Positions 1-7,741 of a DNA stretch of 40,631 bases are shown piece by piece. Under the pieces are notes generated by a model. The model searched no databases and was not told where the DNA came from. It was given only the letters and a program-made list of their open reading frames with translations. A program made the position numbers and the translations under genes. Each line of letters starts with the position of its first letter. Within the stretch, counting starts at the first letter, position 1. Origin of the DNA: Candidatus Zipacnadia bacterium (lineage in GTDB: Bacteria > Armatimonadota > Zipacnadia > Zipacnadales > UBA5352); NCBI GenBank assembly GCA_029820045.1, contig JALGVE010000009.1, forward strand, positions 1 through 40,631, given 5' to 3'.

Positions 1-95
1 TTGTTAGCAGACCTGCGCCCTGACGGCTGCCTCGGTACCCGCCCGCTCAGACCCTGACAATACCCAGCCTTACTACTCACAAGCCGACTTACTCT

Positions 96-112
96 AAAAC
101 CGATGCTCCTGG
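96..112 (-). repeat. end of a dispersed MITE-like repeat
   Basis: Read on the minus strand this gives CAGGAGCATCGGTTTT, identical to the left terminus of the two full elements at 2778-2996 and 11976-12165. The sequence inward of it (toward base 1) does not match their interior. It is therefore either a different family member sharing only the terminus, or a decayed copy. Confidence 0.55.
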
Positions 113-166
113 GCAAATGCGGCGCACGCACGAATCGTCGGTTGGTCAGTGAGGTGCGCGTCGTCC

Positions 167-252
167 GTAGGTCGGAGCTCCTGCTCCCACTCGATGCGTA
201 GTTGCCATGCTTGTCCAACACCAAACGAGTCGGAGCAGGAGCTATGACCTAC
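167..252. repeat. 86-bp palindromic element
   Basis: Two 27-nt arms (167-193 and 226-252) are complementary at 24 of 27 positions around a 32-nt loop. The core AGCTCCTGCTCC is perfect. No T tract follows, so it is more like a REP/MITE-type palindrome than an intrinsic terminator. Confidence 0.6.
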
Positions 253-255
253 AGG

Positions 256-363
256 TCACGGCTCGTAGCGATAGAGCGTGTCCTTCCCCTTGAACGGCCA
301 CTTCTCGGGATCTGAGTAGAAGCTCGTGTCATCCCCTGCGCGGGACCTGATTCCTCCGCGCAT
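256..363 (-). pseudogene. possible gene tail (35 codons)
   Basis: The minus-strand frame ending at the TGA at 258-256 translates near its end to DDTSFYSDPEKWPFKGKD and then TLYRYEP. It is rich in aromatic and charged residues, and nearly all codons end in G or C, as in the real genes here. No start with a ribosome binding site is visible and no upstream domain remains. It could be the C-terminus of a decayed gene, with the palindrome at 167-252 just past its stop. It could equally be chance. I do not recognise a family. Confidence 0.25.
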
Positions 364-428
364 GGAGGGACACCTGGCGCGCGCAGGGAAGGATGCGCCC
401 ACACGACACAAGCAAGGAGGTAAGCCAC

Positions 429-1856
429 GTGAACGTCATACTGATCATCACCGACACCATGCGAAGAGATCACCTGGGCTTTTACGGAAACGAATCCATT
501 CATACCCCGAACCTGGACAGGCTGGCGTCCGAATCCTGCATCTTCGAGAACGCCTACGCTGCAAGCTTCCCCACCGTGCCCAACCGCTACGACGTCATGA
601 CCGGCAGGTTCGGCTTTGTCGAGTTCGACTGGTCGCCGCTGCCCCCGAAGGCCACGGTCATCTCCGAGGTCCTCGGTCAGGCGGGCTTCACGACCATGAT
701 GATCGCCGACACCCCGCATATCCTTCAGCGCGGCTATCACTTTGACCGCGGCTTCTCCGGCTGGGAGTGGATCCGGGGGCAGGAGAACGACCGCTGGCGC
801 ACCGCGCCGAAGGACCCGGACCTGCCCGCCGCCCCGGAGAAGCTGCGCAGCCCCTTCAGCACTGTGAAGCAGCACCTGCGGAACACGGCCTCGCGGCGTT
901 CCGAGGCCGACTGCTTCTGCGCGCGGACCATGGCGACGGCCTGCGACTGGCTGGAGGAGAACGCGGACCAGGACTTCTTCCTTTACGTGGACACCTTCGA
1001 CCCGCATGAGCCTTGGGACCCACCGCAGTGGTACGTGGACCTCTACGACCCCGGCTATGAGGGCGAGGAGGTCAAGTATCCCGTCTACGGGCCGGCGGAC
1101 TATCTTTCCGAGGCGGAGCTCAAGCACATGCGCGCGCTCTACGCGGGCGAGGTGACGCTGGTGGACGCGTGGGTAGGGCGGCTGCTCTCGCGCGTCGAGC
1201 AGCTTGGGCTGATGGACAATACCGCCATCATCTACACGACGGATCACGGCTTCTTCCACGGTGAGCACAACTTGACCGGCAAGTCCATCATCTGGGAGGG
1301 CGGCCACGCCGACGCGAAGCTGTATTCGGAGGTCGCGCGGATTCCGCTGCTGATTCGGCTGCCCGAGGGCCCGCGCGGAGAGCGTCTTGAGGCCTATGCC
1401 CAGCCGCCCGATTACGCGCCGACTATCCTGGAGCTGATGGGCGTGGAAGCTCCCGAAACCGTGCAGGGGATGTCGCTGGGGCCAATCATGCGCGGAGAGC
1501 AGGCGCAAACGCGGCCCTTTGCCATCACCACGGCGGGCCTCGCGCACGACCCCAGCGGCGGGCGGCCGACGACCATCACCGAGGGCGAGTGGTCGCTGAT
1601 ATACTCGGGCAGCCCGGATGCTCCCGTGATGCACCACCTGACCTCGGCGGTGGATAGCGTAACCCGCCCAGCGGCGGTGGTGACCGACAATGTGCCGTCG
1701 CCGGAGCTTTATCACCTGCCGACGGACCCGGCGCAGAAGTACAACGTCTACGAGGAGAGCCGGGACGTCGCGGTCAAGCTGCACGCGGACCATGTGAGGT
1801 TCCTGGAGAGCCTGGGGCTGGAGGAGGAGTACCTGAGGCATCGGAGGGGGTTGTGA
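429..1856 (+). CDS. sulfatase-family (alkaline phosphatase superfamily) hydrolase
   Basis: A 475-aa protein of the sulfatase fold. The GTG start at 429 is chosen because aaggagg at 414-420 lies 8 nt upstream and the protein then begins directly with the first beta strand and metal site (IITDTMRRDHLGFYG, metal ligand D9). The second metal site is D272-H273 in TTDHGFFHGEH. In classical sulfatases the nucleophile is the Cys/Ser of C/S-x-P-S-R, matured to formylglycine. Here the aligned motif is T49-V-P-N-R53, followed by the usual spacing to T-G. Thr is the nucleophile in other branches of the superfamily (phosphodiesterases, LtaS-type phosphoglycerol transferases). So this enzyme probably needs no formylglycine and may cleave a phosphate or phosphonate ester instead of a sulfate. 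No signal peptide is visible, so it is predicted cytoplasmic. The C-terminal region (about 290-475) is sulfatase-like (YAPTILELMGVEAPETVQG). Substrate unknown. Confidence 0.85.
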   Translation: MNVILIITDTMRRDHLGFYGNESIHTPNLDRLASESCIFENAYAASFPTVPNRYDVMTGRFGFVEFDWSPLPPKATVISEVLGQAGFTTMMIADTPHILQRGYHFDRGFSGWEWIRGQENDRWRTAPKDPDLPAAPEKLRSPFSTVKQHLRNTASRRSEADCFCARTMATACDWLEENADQDFFLYVDTFDPHEPWDPPQWYVDLYDPGYEGEEVKYPVYGPADYLSEAELKHMRALYAGEVTLVDAWVGRLLSRVEQLGLMDNTAIIYTTDHGFFHGEHNLTGKSIIWEGGHADAKLYSEVARIPLLIRLPEGPRGERLEAYAQPPDYAPTILELMGVEAPETVQGMSLGPIMRGEQAQTRPFAITTAGLAHDPSGGRPTTITEGEWSLIYSGSPDAPVMHHLTSAVDSVTRPAAVVTDNVPSPELYHLPTDPAQKYNVYEESRDVAVKLHADHVRFLESLGLEEEYLRHRRGL

Positions 1857-1890
1857 CGGGGAAAAGAGGGGGAGAGGGGGCAGGCATAAC

Positions 1891-2406
1891 TCAGGGGGTA
1901 TCAGAATCGGGTTCGTCTGAGCAGGAGCCGGCGAGGGACCTGCGGGCCTCAGCGAGAGCAGCGAGCAGCTCCCGGCGCAGGTCCTGAGCGGACGGTTCAA
2001 GCCGGGGGACGGCCTCGCCGTAGCGTCGGAGTCGGCGCGGAGAGAGGCTCTCCGCGATCTGACGGAGCCGTTCCAGCAGGTTCGAAGCCCATACTACAGT
2101 GTTGTTCCTCGGTTGGAGAGTCTCGTGCTCTGCGAGTTCCCGGGGTGCGTATTGAGCCAGGAAGTGACGCATCTGAGCCAGGCTATCGCGCACGGGAGCA
2201 AGCACAGCCTCAGCCTCATCAGCAGACAGCGGGGTCAAGGGGGCCCCGTACCCCGTAGGGGAGGTCCCGAGAAGCAGAGCGCCCTCGAGCTGTCTCGCGT
2301 AGTTGCAGGCTGCGATGTAAAGAGCCAGCAGGTGACGGCGCTGCTGGCGCCCAAGCAGGTCGGTGCTATCCTCGCCGGCAGTCGTCTGTGCAGGTTCCCT
2401 GTTCAT
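1891..2406 (-). CDS. hypothetical 171-aa helical protein
   Basis: This frame faces the sulfatase-like gene tail to tail (34 nt apart). The protein is soluble, rich in Leu, Ala, Arg and Glu, and looks mostly alpha-helical. An acidic tail (DEPDSDTP) and a helical middle part (DEAEAVLAPVRDSLAQMRHF) are visible. There is no signal peptide, membrane segment, zinc motif or recognisable DNA-binding motif, and I do not recognise a family. The composition is balanced rather than the Arg/Pro/Ala-rich look of shadow frames, which is the main reason to accept it. The ATG at 2406 has only a weak GAGCGGA-like binding site almost touching it. A 9-bp stem (2493-2523) lies upstream. Confidence 0.5.
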   Translation of the reverse strand: MNREPAQTTAGEDSTDLLGRQQRRHLLALYIAACNYARQLEGALLLGTSPTGYGAPLTPLSADEAEAVLAPVRDSLAQMRHFLAQYAPRELAEHETLQPRNNTVVWASNLLERLRQIAESLSPRRLRRYGEAVPRLEPSAQDLRRELLAALAEARRSLAGSCSDEPDSDTP

Positions 2407-2492
2407 TCCGCTCAGCCCGTGAGGGGTTCTCAGTCAGCGGCGCAGGCCGCCACGTCTCAGCATACAACGGGAGCAGCTCGGCCGAACGCAGA

Positions 2493-2523
2493 AACCCCTG
2501 GGCGTCCTAGCCGTCCAGGGGTT
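2493..2523. terminator. 9-bp stem-loop
   Basis: Perfect arms AACCCCTGG and CCAGGGGTT flank a 13-nt loop. On the minus strand the stem is followed by TTTCTG, giving weak terminator character upstream of the 171-aa gene. On the plus strand no T tract follows. The role could be transcription termination or simply a palindromic repeat. Confidence 0.4.
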
Positions 2524-2777
2524 ATCAGTCGGAAGGATTGACGGTTTCCGTCAGCAAGAACGTAGCCGACGGCGGCGAACCCCATCGCCTGCTAGCAGCT
2601 ATTGTAGCGCATGCGGAGGCGGCCTGCAAGCCTGAGGCGGCGGCGCGGTGCATATAGAGATCATCGTTGGGGCGAGAGGCCGGTCATCGCAAAGGCAGGG
2701 TACCGTCATGGAGCGCCGCCCGAAGGCACCGAAGCCCTGGCGAAGGTGCCTGAGGCCGGCCCGCGACGGTCGCTACC

Positions 2778-2996
2778 CAGGAGCATCGGTTTTGCGAGGC
2801 AGGCTCGGGCTGTGATGTAGGGCGGGGACCTGTTTGTCCCCCGTAGCCTTGGCGAAGGGGGTGCCCCGCCCGCCTGGGGCGCGCCGCAGGTGCGCGCCCT
2901 ACATACGACAGCGGCGCCCGCGGTGCCGCCGAGGCGCGATCGGCGCGGCACCCCCGCCGAGGGCGACGAGCGGCAGGGCTAGAAACGATGCTCCTG
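2778..2996 (+). mobile_element. MITE-like element, copy A (219 bp)
   Basis: The ends are inverted repeats CAGGAGCATCG and CGATGCTCCTG (11 bp perfect). It is flanked on both sides by the 9-bp direct repeat GTCGCTACC (2769-2777 and 2997-3005), as expected for a target-site duplication. There is no coding capacity. The interior contains nested inverted segments (TGTAGGGCG paired with CGCCCTACA; ACCTG paired with CAGGT). It is almost identical to copy B at 11976-12165 apart from a 29-bp insertion at about 2833-2861 and a few substitutions. A non-autonomous element moved by a transposase elsewhere is the simplest reading; no transposase lies in the window. Confidence 0.7.
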
Positions 2997-3195
2997 GTCG
3001 CTACCTGACAGGCTTGCGGCCATGCCTCGGCCAACCCCAATGCAGCGGTTGTTCGTGGGCCGGCCTCGCCCGCTTCCGCTACCGCAGAAGCGTCCTCGTG
3101 CGAGCCCTCCGTACACCAACGACCACGGCTCACGCGTCGCGCCGTCCCCATTCCTCAAACGCGACGAGGGCTCCTGGCGCACCGCCTGCGCCTCT

Positions 3196-3224
3196 TTGAC
3201 AAGGGCGGGGGGAAGCCTTATAAT
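3196..3224 (+). promoter_or_regulatory. consensus sigma70 promoter of purH
   Basis: A perfect -35 TTGACA (3196-3201), a 17-nt spacer and a perfect -10 TATAAT (3219-3224). Transcription should start near 3231, about 62 nt before the purH start codon. Confidence 0.8.
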
Positions 3225-3237
3225 GACCACGTTCGCA

Positions 3238-3270
3238 GCCGCCCGGGTAGTGAACCGGGGCGGCCATTTT
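3238..3270 (+). terminator. purH leader hairpin, terminator-like
   Basis: GCCGCCCGG (3238-3246) pairs with CCGGGGCGGC (3255-3264) with one bulged G, and CATTTT follows. It starts about 7 nt after the predicted transcription start and ends 8 nt before the purH ribosome binding site. It could be an attenuator, a 5' mRNA stabiliser, or simply a palindrome; only the stem and short T tract are directly visible. Confidence 0.45.
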
Positions 3271-3292
3271 CGTACCTCAGGGAGGGCTACCC

Positions 3293-4927
3293 GTGGCGAA
3301 GATCGAGCGCGCCTTGATCAGCGTCTCAGATAAGTCCGGCATCGCTGAGTTTGCTCAAGCAATCGCCGACATGGGAGTTGAGATACTCTCTACCGGCGGC
3401 ACTATGAGGGTCATCGAAGAGGCCGGCGTGCCCGTCAAGCCCGTGGAGCAATACACGGGCTTCCCCGAGATGATGGACGGCCGCGTGAAGACCCTTCACC
3501 CGAAGATCCACGGCGGACTGTTGGCCCTTCGCGACAACCCCGAACATATGCGCCAGGCCGAGGCGAACGGGGTCGCGATGATTGACCTGGTGGTCGTCAA
3601 CCTCTACCCCTTCGAGGAGACCATCGCCCAGGAGGGCACCACCTTGGAGGAGGCCGTGGAGCAGATTGACATCGGCGGGCCCTCCATGGTGCGCTCCGCC
3701 GCCAAGAACTTCCGCGATGTCACCATCGTGTGCAACCCGGATCACTACGACGAAGTCCTCGCTGAGATGCGCGAGAACGAGGGCGAGACCACGCTCGAGA
3801 CCCGGCAGCAGCTTGCGTTGGAGGCCTACGAACACACTTGCCGCTACGATGCGGCGATCTCGGCATACCTGCGTGAGCAGTTCACGGAGGAGGCGCAGTT
3901 CCCGACCGTGCTGGCTCCGAAGCTCCGCAAGGTGACTGAGCTGCGCTACGGCGAGAATCCCCATCAGAGCGCGGCGCTTTACCAGGATCTCAATGCCAAC
4001 GAGCCGGGCCTGGCGGGCGCGGAGCAGCTTCATGGCAAGGAGCTGTCATTCAATAACTACCTCGACCTCACCGCGGCGTTGGAATGCGCGCGCGACTTCG
4101 AGGACCCGACCGCTATCATCATCAAGCACCTCAACCCGTGCGGCGCGTCGTCCGCGGCGACGCTGGCGGAGGCCTTCGAGAACGCCTACCTGAGCGACCC
4201 GGTGTCGGCCTTCGGGTCGGTCCTGGGCTTCAACCGCGTGGTTGACGTTGACCTCGCCGAGGAGATCTTCAACGACGACTGGCTCCGGGAGATCGTCATG
4301 CCGCGCTTCTACGAGGAGAGCGGCAAGACCGACGTGACTGTGATCGGAGCCTTCGTGGAGGCCATCATCGCGCCCGGCTACGAGCCTGAGGCGCTGGAGA
4401 TGCTCAAGGGCAAGTCGAAGAACATGCGCATCATGCTGCTGGAGGACTTCGCGCCCGAGAGCCGCAAGCTGGACCTCGATATGCGAAGCATCCCGGGCGG
4501 GGCTCTGGTGCAGAACCGCGACTACGAGAGCGTGCTGCCCGCGGACTTCAAGGTGGTCACCCAGGCGCAGCCGACCGAGGAACAGATAACCAGCATGGTC
4601 TTCGCCGACCGCATCGCTAAGCACGTCAAGTCCAACGCGATCGTGCTGGTGCAGGGGACCACGCTGGTGGGGGCAGGCGCGGGGCAGATGAGCCGCGTGG
4701 ACTCGTGCATCATCGCGTCGCGCAAGGCCGGCGACCGCGCGCAGAGCGCGGTGCTGGCCTCGGACGCGATGTTCCCCGCGCGCGACGGCCTGGATGCCGC
4801 CGCTGAGACCGGCTGCTCGGCCATCATCCAGCCGGGCGGCTCCAAGCGGGACGAGGAGGTCATCGCCGCCGCCGACGAGCACGGCATACCGATGGTGATG
4901 ACGGGCATGAGGCACTTCTGGCACTAA
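3293..4927 (+). CDS. purH: bifunctional AICAR transformylase / IMP cyclohydrolase
   Basis: Catalyses the last two steps of purine synthesis: formylation of AICAR with 10-formyl-tetrahydrofolate, then closure to IMP. The 544-aa length is in the usual range of about 510-530 or slightly more. The N-terminal MGS-like cyclohydrolase domain (about 1-200) shows [22 protein letters not shown] and [17 protein letters not shown]. The C-terminal transformylase domain (about 205-544) carries the catalytic K278-H279 in [10 protein letters not shown], then DPVSAFGS and ends in MTGMRHFWH. The GTG start is set by agggaggg at 3279-3286, 6 nt upstream. It heads a run of same-strand genes with glyA and folC and has its own consensus promoter. 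Confidence 0.97.
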   Translation: MAKIERALISVSDKSGIAEFAQAIADMGVEILSTGGTMRVIEEAGVPVKPVEQYTGFPEMMDGRVKTLHPKIHGGLLALRDNPEHMRQAEANGVAMIDLVVVNLYPFEETIAQEGTTLEEAVEQIDIGGPSMVRSAAKNFRDVTIVCNPDHYDEVLAEMRENEGETTLETRQQLALEAYEHTCRYDAAISAYLREQFTEEAQFPTVLAPKLRKVTELRYGENPHQSAALYQDLNANEPGLAGAEQLHGKELSFNNYLDLTAALECARDFEDPTAIIIKHLNPCGASSAATLAEAFENAYLSDPVSAFGSVLGFNRVVDVDLAEEIFNDDWLREIVMPRFYEESGKTDVTVIGAFVEAIIAPGYEPEALEMLKGKSKNMRIMLLEDFAPESRKLDLDMRSIPGGALVQNRDYESVLPADFKVVTQAQPTEEQITSMVFADRIAKHVKSNAIVLVQGTTLVGAGAGQMSRVDSCIIASRKAGDRAQSAVLASDAMFPARDGLDAAAETGCSAIIQPGGSKRDEEVIAAADEHGIPMVMTGMRHFWH

Positions 4928-5014
4928 CGGCGGTGAATGGGGAACGACGGACGGGAACGACTAACGGCAACGACCAACGTGCGGAGGGATACCCGTCGCA
5001 GCCGGGGGCAGACC

Positions 5015-6067
5015 ATGACTGAAAAGGTCACTACGGAGTACGTCACCGTCACCCGCAACGATGAGGTCTATGAGTGCTTCCCGGATATGACCCGGCTGCC
5101 CTCGGGTGACCTCATGGTCATCTACCGCGAATCGGAATCTCACGAGGGCTACGAATACTGCAACCTGGTAGTACGAAGAAGCCAGGATGAGGGCGTGACC
5201 TGGAGTGAGCGGCAGGCGATCGTCGAGGGACCACGCGCGAAGGAGGGCAGGGAGTACGTCAAGTACAACTGCCCGCGCATCTGCGCGCTCAGTGACGGGC
5301 GAGTCGCGGCTATCTGCGACGAAAACGTCTTCGACGTGCCGCGGGAGCCGGAGAGGCGTCGCGACATCGTGATCTGGTGGAGCGAGGACGACGGCCGGAG
5401 CTGGTCCGAGCCGGTAAGGACGGGAATACGGCCCTGGCTGCCCGACAAGATACGGGAACTCAGCGACGGCACGCTGCTGCTCGGCGGGCAGGTAGTCAGG
5501 GACGACACGGGCCTGCTGACCTGGCACTGCTGCCGATCCGAGGACGGCGGGCAGAGCTGGTCGGAGCCGATCACCATCGCCGATGACGGGCAGTTCCACC
5601 ACTGTGAGGGAAGCATCATTGAGTTGCCGGGCGGCGAGTTGGTCTGCTACATGCGCGAGAACTCGCACCAGGGATACCCCGGATACAAGTGCATCTCGCG
5701 CGATACGGGGCTCACCTGGGAGGGGCCCTACCGCACGCTCATGGCCGGGTGCGAGCGGCCGGTTGGCGGGATGCTCGAGAGCGGCAAGGTGCTCGTGACT
5801 TACCGGAGCAACATGCGGGGGGCTGCGTGCGGCAAGCAGAATCAGTTCGCCTACCTTGAGACGGTCGAGAGCGCGCTGGAGCCCGAGCGCAGCAAGCAGC
5901 AGGGCCGCATCCTCATGCTCGACCATGACAACAACTCGCGGCCGGATACCGGCTACTCGGGCTGGGCGCAGCTTCGGGATGGCCGCGTCCTGTGCGTCTA
6001 CTACATCAAGCGCGAGGCGCCCATGGCATTCATTCGCGGCAGGTTTTTCTCGGAGGAGGACTTCTAG
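5015..6067 (+). CDS. BNR-repeat sialidase-like protein
   Basis: A 350-aa six-bladed-propeller candidate of the sialidase/neuraminidase superfamily. Four Asp-box motifs (S-x-D-x-G-x-[TS]-W) are visible: SQDEGVTW, SEDDGRSW, SEDGGQSW and SRDTGLTW, evenly spread from about residue 55 to 240. The opening (VYECFPDMTRLPSGDLMVIYRES) fits the first blade. There is no signal peptide, so it would act in the cytoplasm, unlike most host-glycan sialidases. It may therefore cleave imported oligosaccharides or not be a true sialidase at all. The ATG at 5015 is preferred to an upstream ATG at 4937 because the propeller begins just after it, although the binding site (gggggcag) is weak. It lies 87 nt after purH. 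Confidence 0.8.
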   Translation: MTEKVTTEYVTVTRNDEVYECFPDMTRLPSGDLMVIYRESESHEGYEYCNLVVRRSQDEGVTWSERQAIVEGPRAKEGREYVKYNCPRICALSDGRVAAICDENVFDVPREPERRRDIVIWWSEDDGRSWSEPVRTGIRPWLPDKIRELSDGTLLLGGQVVRDDTGLLTWHCCRSEDGGQSWSEPITIADDGQFHHCEGSIIELPGGELVCYMRENSHQGYPGYKCISRDTGLTWEGPYRTLMAGCERPVGGMLESGKVLVTYRSNMRGAACGKQNQFAYLETVESALEPERSKQQGRILMLDHDNNSRPDTGYSGWAQLRDGRVLCVYYIKREAPMAFIRGRFFSEEDF

Positions 6068-6187
6068 GCTCGGATACCCGATATCCGACGTCCGACATCC
6101 GACCAACGGTAAACGGCGAAGGGCAGATGAATCAGCGAAGATGAGAAGTCACACATACTTCCAGGCCAGGGGCGGTCCGGGAACGAG

Positions 6188-6235
6188 CCCCGCTCCCTCG
6201 CAGCCGGCCAAGCGCTGAGCCGGCGGGGAGCGGGG
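6188..6235. repeat. nested palindrome upstream of glyA
   Basis: A perfect 10-bp outer stem, CCCCGCTCCC (6188-6197) with GGGAGCGGGG (6226-6235), encloses an inner pair of GCCGGC (6203-6208 and 6219-6224). There is no T tract. It may end transcription from the sialidase-like gene or be a dispersed intergenic palindrome. Confidence 0.5.
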
Positions 6236-6256
6236 ACCCAGGATGCCGCGGACACC

Positions 6257-6275
6257 GGCAGGCTGGAAGCCTGCC
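6257..6275. repeat. 8-bp stem-loop upstream of glyA
   Basis: GGCAGGCT, loop GGA, AGCCTGCC; perfect. It sits 22 nt after the preceding palindrome and 59 nt before the glyA start. There is no T tract and no match to the glycine riboswitch core, so it is listed as a palindromic repeat rather than a riboswitch. Confidence 0.5.
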
Positions 6276-6334
6276 CCACGCGATGAATGAGAGATCCGGG
6301 GCTGTGTGCCTCGAGAAGAGGAGAGCAAACACAA

Positions 6335-7591
6335 ATGAGCATGATGACCAGACCCCTGGCCCAGGCAGACACCGAGGTCGCCGACATAATCGCGAATGAA
6401 CTGAAGCGTCAGCAGACTACGCTGATGCTCATTCCATCAGAGAACTACGCCAGCCGCGCAGTGATGGCGGCGGCGGGGTCCGTGCTGACCAACAAATACG
6501 CGGAGGGCTATCCCGGTCACCGGTACTACAACGGCTGCAAGTACTACGACGAGATTGAGCAGCTCGCGATTGACCGTGCGAAGGGCCTCTTCCGCGCCGA
6601 GCACGCCAACGTGCAACTGCATACGGGCACGCAGGCGAACATGTCAGTGTACTTCGCCATGCTTCAGCCCGGGGACAGGATCCTCGGCATGAAGGTGGAG
6701 CATGGCGGCCACCTCTCGCACGGCAAGAAGGTCAACTTCAGCGGGCAAATCTACGAGGCGCACTTCTACGGCGTATCAGGTGAGAGCGCCCTCATTGATT
6801 ACGATGAGGTCCTGCAGGTCGCCAAGGAAGTTCGCCCGAAGCTCATCGTCGCGGGAGCGAGCGCCTACCCGCGCATCATTGACTTCCGGCGCTTCCGCGA
6901 CATCGCCGACGAGGTCGGCGCCTACCTGATGGCGGACATCGCGCACATCGTGGGGCTGGTGGCTGCCGGCTCGCATCCGGATCCGGTGCCGGTGTGCGAG
7001 GTCGTCACCTCGACCACGCACAAGACGCTACGCGGCCCGCGCGGCGCCCTCATCTTGTGCAAGGAGGAGTGGGGGGAGAAGATAGACCGCGCTGTCTTCC
7101 CCGGCATCCAGGCCGGGCCGCTCATGCACATCATCGCGGCGAAGGCGGTGGCCTTCAAGGAGGCGCAAAGCCTGTTCTTCCGCGAGTACCAGCGACAGAT
7201 CATCCGCAATGCGCAGGCGCTGGCCAAGTCGCTCATGGAGGAGGACTTCAACTTGGTCACCGGTGGGACCGACAACCACCTGATGCTGGTGGACCTGAGC
7301 AATAAGGAGATCAGTGGCAAGGATGCGGCGAACCTGCTCGAAGAGGCCGGGATCGTGGTCAACAAGAACTTGGTTCCCGGTGACCAGCGTTCACCCGATG
7401 AGACCAGCGGCATCAGGCCCGGCACGCCGGGGCTGACCACGCGCGGGATGCAGGAGACGGAGATGGAGCAGGTGGGGAAAATGATAGCGCGCGTGATTCA
7501 TGAGGGGCGGGAGAAGCCGAAGGTCGTCACGGAGGTGCGCCAGCAGGTGCTGGAACTGTGCGAGGCCTTCCCGATCTACGAGCACCTGTGA
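6335..7591 (+). CDS. glyA: serine hydroxymethyltransferase
   Basis: A PLP enzyme interconverting serine plus tetrahydrofolate with glycine plus 5,10-methylene-tetrahydrofolate, the main one-carbon entry point. It is 418 aa, the standard length. Visible signatures: [37 protein letters not shown], and the Schiff-base lysine K230 in [15 protein letters not shown]. The C-terminal part (about 300-418) contains [15 protein letters not shown]. The ATG at 6335 follows a purine-rich site (aagaggag, 6315-6322) by 12 nt; an ATG 6 nt further is also possible. It is followed by an MFS transporter and folC on the same strand. Confidence 0.97.
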   Translation: MSMMTRPLAQADTEVADIIANELKRQQTTLMLIPSENYASRAVMAAAGSVLTNKYAEGYPGHRYYNGCKYYDEIEQLAIDRAKGLFRAEHANVQLHTGTQANMSVYFAMLQPGDRILGMKVEHGGHLSHGKKVNFSGQIYEAHFYGVSGESALIDYDEVLQVAKEVRPKLIVAGASAYPRIIDFRRFRDIADEVGAYLMADIAHIVGLVAAGSHPDPVPVCEVVTSTTHKTLRGPRGALILCKEEWGEKIDRAVFPGIQAGPLMHIIAAKAVAFKEAQSLFFREYQRQIIRNAQALAKSLMEEDFNLVTGGTDNHLMLVDLSNKEISGKDAANLLEEAGIVVNKNLVPGDQRSPDETSGIRPGTPGLTTRGMQETEMEQVGKMIARVIHEGREKPKVVTEVRQQVLELCEAFPIYEHL

Positions 7592-7618
7592 GTCCGCGTT
7601 GATGATGCAATGGCGACA

Positions 7619-7647
7619 GGCCCCCCTCTGCGCCAGGGAGGGGGGCC
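7619..7647. terminator. 10-bp stem-loop after glyA
   Basis: GGCCCCCCTC (7619-7628) and GAGGGGGGCC (7638-7647) form a perfect 10-bp GC stem with a 9-nt loop, 27 nt after the glyA stop. No T tract follows, so termination is uncertain. Its position argues that the transporter gene does not start as far upstream as its open frame allows. Confidence 0.5.
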
Positions 7648-7741
7648 GCTCATTGAGGGGGAAGGTTCGGCGAGAAGCTATGAGAAATGCGGGCGCAGTC
7701 CCGACGAAGGTCGGCCCCTCTTGCGGATAGCACAGTTCGGC

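Larger units (their letters stand above)
1..428. other. left-edge non-coding region
   Basis: No intact gene is seen upstream of the sulfatase-like gene. The stretch holds one end of a dispersed repeat (96-112), a long inverted repeat (167-252) and a short minus-strand reading frame that looks like the tail of a gene (256-363). Each is listed separately. I see no convincing sigma70 promoter for the downstream gene. Confidence 0.6.
2407..3292. other. repeat-rich spacer before purH
   Basis: This 886-nt region has no convincing gene; its open frames are Arg/Pro/Ala-rich and share no gene-like features. It contains a stem-loop at 2493-2523, the MITE-like element at 2778-2996 with its 9-bp flanking repeats, and the purH promoter and leader hairpin (3196-3270). 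Just left of the element (about 2725-2760) lies a diverged inverted copy of the segment duplicated at 11711-11755. Confidence 0.7.

Noticed and set aside
249-2000. 583-codon minus-strand open frame over the sulfatase-like gene
   Set aside because: It is antisense to a well-supported gene, lacks domains, and has the Arg/Val/His-rich look of a high-GC shadow frame.
2070-2098. tRNA (GGTTCGAAGCC looks like a T-arm)
   Set aside because: No acceptor, D or anticodon arms could be formed around it, and it lies within the 171-aa gene.
6068-6334. Glycine riboswitch upstream of glyA
   Set aside because: The conserved glycine aptamer core is absent; only GC palindromes are seen.
7610-7741. N-terminal extension of the MFS transporter
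   Set aside because: It is hydrophilic, contains a stable hairpin (7619-7647) and has no ribosome binding site at its start; a start near the first basic segment fits better.
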